DNA from: Actinoplanes regularis
Lineage (GTDB): Bacteria > Actinomycetota > Actinomycetes > Mycobacteriales > Micromonosporaceae
Reading direction: 5' to 3'
Length of the DNA stretch: 64,000 bases
NCBI RefSeq assembly: GCF_900188005.1
Contig: NZ_FZNR01000002.1
Location: 558,001-622,000 of the forward strand
Shown: positions 62,933 to 64,000 of the stretch, in pieces
Layout of the letters: each line of letters begins with the position of its first letter
Position numbering within the stretch: the first letter of the stretch is position 1
Program-made: the position numbers and the translations under genes
Notes under the pieces: model-generated
What the model was told of the DNA's origin: nothing
What the model saw: only the letters and a program-made list of their open reading frames with translations
Database searches by the model: none

Positions 62933-63053
62933 CCCCTCAGCACAGATCAAGTCCGAAATCCGATCACCGTCGGTAGATGGACCGTGTTCGTCCAGTTTTC
63001 TAGAAATCCCTGCTCGTTCCGGCCTTTCGGCGGGGTGTGCGTCCGGGGATAAC

Positions 63054-63127
63054 CTGTCAGGACGGGCGGCGAGCGCCGGAGGCCCACGGACCGCTGGGCG
63101 CCCGCAACCTTTCCGGTGCCCTGACAG
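63054..63127 (+). other. Structured leader ahead of the MoxR gene
   Basis: CTGTCAGG (63054-63061) and CCTGACAG (63120-63127) form an 8-bp outer pair around ~58 bases that contain further pairings (GGGCG with CGCCC). It ends 35 bases before the ribosome binding site, in the 280-bp leuS-MoxR divergent region. Regulatory RNA or plain terminator-like fold is undecided. Confidence 0.4.
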
Positions 63128-63173
63128 TGGGTGAGCCGCTGCTGAGGGGTACGTATCACTTGGAGGAAAGCCC

Positions 63174-64000
63174 GTGACAACGCCGACCTGGGGCGAACCG
63201 ACAGGACCGCTGACGAGCGCGGAATTCCGCGCCGCGGCGCAAGCCATCATGGCCAATATCGAGCAGGTCATCGAAGGCAAGAGCGCGACGGTGCGGCTGG
63301 CCCTCGCGGTCATGCTGGCCGAGGGGCACCTGCTGATCGAGGATGTGCCGGGCGTCGGCAAGACGAAGCTCGCCAAGGCGCTCGCCCGCTCGATCGACTG
63401 CTCGGTGCGCCGGATCCAGTTCACGCCGGACCTGCTGCCCAGTGATGTCACCGGAGTGAGCGTCTACAACCAGGAGACGCGGGACTTCGAGTTCAAGCCG
63501 GGCGCCGTCTTCGCCAACCTGGTGGTCGGTGACGAGATCAACCGGGCGTCCCCGAAGACCCAGTCCGCCCTCCTGGAGTGCATGGAGGAGCGGCAGGTCA
63601 CCGTCGACGGGACGACGTACGAACTGCAGGCCCCGTTCATGGTGGTCGCCACCCAGAACCCGATCGAGATGGAGGGCACATACCCCCTCCCCGAGGCGCA
63701 GCGGGACCGGTTCACCGCCCGGATCGCGATGGGCTACCCGGACCCCCGGGCCGAGCTGGCCATGCTGAGCGGCCACGGCGACCACGACCCGCTGAACGAT
63801 CTGCACGCCGTCGCCGACGCCGCGCTGGTCCGCCGGCTGATCGAGACGGCGCGCGCGGTGCACGCCGCGGACGCCGTCCAGCAGTACGCGATCGCCCTGG
63901 TCACCGCGACCCGGGAGGCTCCGGAGATCCGCCTCGGCGCGTCCCCGCGCTCCACCCTGCAGCTGATCCGCACCGCCAAGGCGGTGGCCGCGCTGGAGGG
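63174..64000 (+). CDS. MoxR-family AAA ATPase, cut by the window end
   Basis: 275 codons are present, from a GTG with GGAGG at 63162-63166, and the frame is open at the window end. Walker A in D-V-P-G-V-G-K-T-K-L-A-K, Walker B in V-V-G-D-E-I-N-R-A-S-P-K-T-Q, sensor 1 in A-T-Q-N-P-I-E-M-E-G and P-E-A-Q-R-D-R-F are all typical MoxR motifs. MoxR proteins act as chaperones with von Willebrand A-domain proteins, usually encoded directly downstream (DUF58 and transglutaminase-like genes in actinobacteria); these would lie beyond the window. Divergent from leuS. Confidence 0.93.
   Translation, partial: MTTPTWGEPTGPLTSAEFRAAAQAIMANIEQVIEGKSATVRLALAVMLAEGHLLIEDVPGVGKTKLAKALARSIDCSVRRIQFTPDLLPSDVTGVSVYNQETRDFEFKPGAVFANLVVGDEINRASPKTQSALLECMEERQVTVDGTTYELQAPFMVVATQNPIEMEGTYPLPEAQRDRFTARIAMGYPDPRAELAMLSGHGDHDPLNDLHAVADAALVRRLIETARAVHAADAVQQYAIALVTATREAPEIRLGASPRSTLQLIRTAKAVAALE

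Noticed and set aside
59925..63134. A 1069-codon open frame antisense to leuS, and similar long antisense frames opposite dnaE (26271-29066) and the ABC gene (5177-7036)
   Set aside because: Third-position GC bias makes the antisense frame of real genes stop-free. The translations are rich in Arg, Gly, His and Asp without any family motif, while the sense strand encodes clear proteins.

Overview
The window is high-GC actinobacterial chromosome, most likely from a Micromonosporaceae member (Actinoplanes-like). That family assignment is an inference from gene order, codon bias and the combination of a complete division cluster with Wag31/DivIVA, SepF, MurT/GatD and a Streptomyces-type S4 protein. 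No rRNA, tRNA, insertion sequence, phage or CRISPR array was found. The genes are chromosomal housekeeping genes plus short intergenic repeats.

Layout. 1-3.4 kb: the tail of a Pro/Ala-rich protein, then a divergent DUF2470 / ribosomal protein S4 pair whose 70-bp intergenic region is filled by two overlapping iron-box (DtxR/IdeR) sequences. 3.4-7.1 kb: an asymmetric heterodimeric ABC exporter. 7.2-16 kb: a mixed block with a DinB-like protein, an APC permease, two MocR-type regulators, a PfkB kinase, a long-chain acyl-CoA ligase and a small secreted peptide. 16-16.9 kb: non-coding, with a 70-bp tandem repeat array inside an 18-bp inverted repeat. 16.9-23.4 kb: a histidine operon on the minus strand (hisD-hisC-hisB-hisH-orf106-priA-eamA-hisF), with 1-4 bp start/stop overlaps between most genes from hisD to orf106. 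23.4-34.8 kb: a LON-domain protein, dnaE, a MinD-like ATPase, a pseudouridine synthase, lspA and a DksA/TraR-type protein.

34.8-54.2 kb is the division and cell-wall (dcw) cluster on the minus strand, in transcription order mraZ-rsmH-ftsL-like-ftsI-murE-murF-mraY-ftsW-murG-murC-ftsQ-ftsZ-yggS-sepF-yggT-divIVA. It starts from a promoter carrying four in-phase MraZ boxes. murD, usually between mraY and ftsW, is absent. FtsI has an unusual 260-residue repeat-bearing cytoplasmic extension. Upstream are a secreted NlpC/P60 hydrolase behind a c-di-AMP (ydaO) riboswitch and the divergent murT-gatD pair, so 15-20 kb is devoted to wall synthesis, amidation and remodelling. 58-64 kb: a VTT-domain membrane protein, a winged-helix protein, leuS with a leader-peptide attenuator (a short peptide with three consecutive Leu codons before a terminator), and the start of a MoxR ATPase gene.

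The observations I consider least described are: (i) a 78-bp cassette present three times, exactly bridging ATGA stop/start junctions inside operons (between the ABC genes, and as a tandem pair between lspA and the pseudouridine synthase), encoding a conserved 26-residue peptide and delivering a ribosome binding site, with a second unrelated cassette of the same logic between murG and murC; (ii) the leuS attenuator; (iii) the iron-box control region shared by an S4 gene and a DUF2470 gene; and (iv) an in-frame palindromic insertion in hisD.
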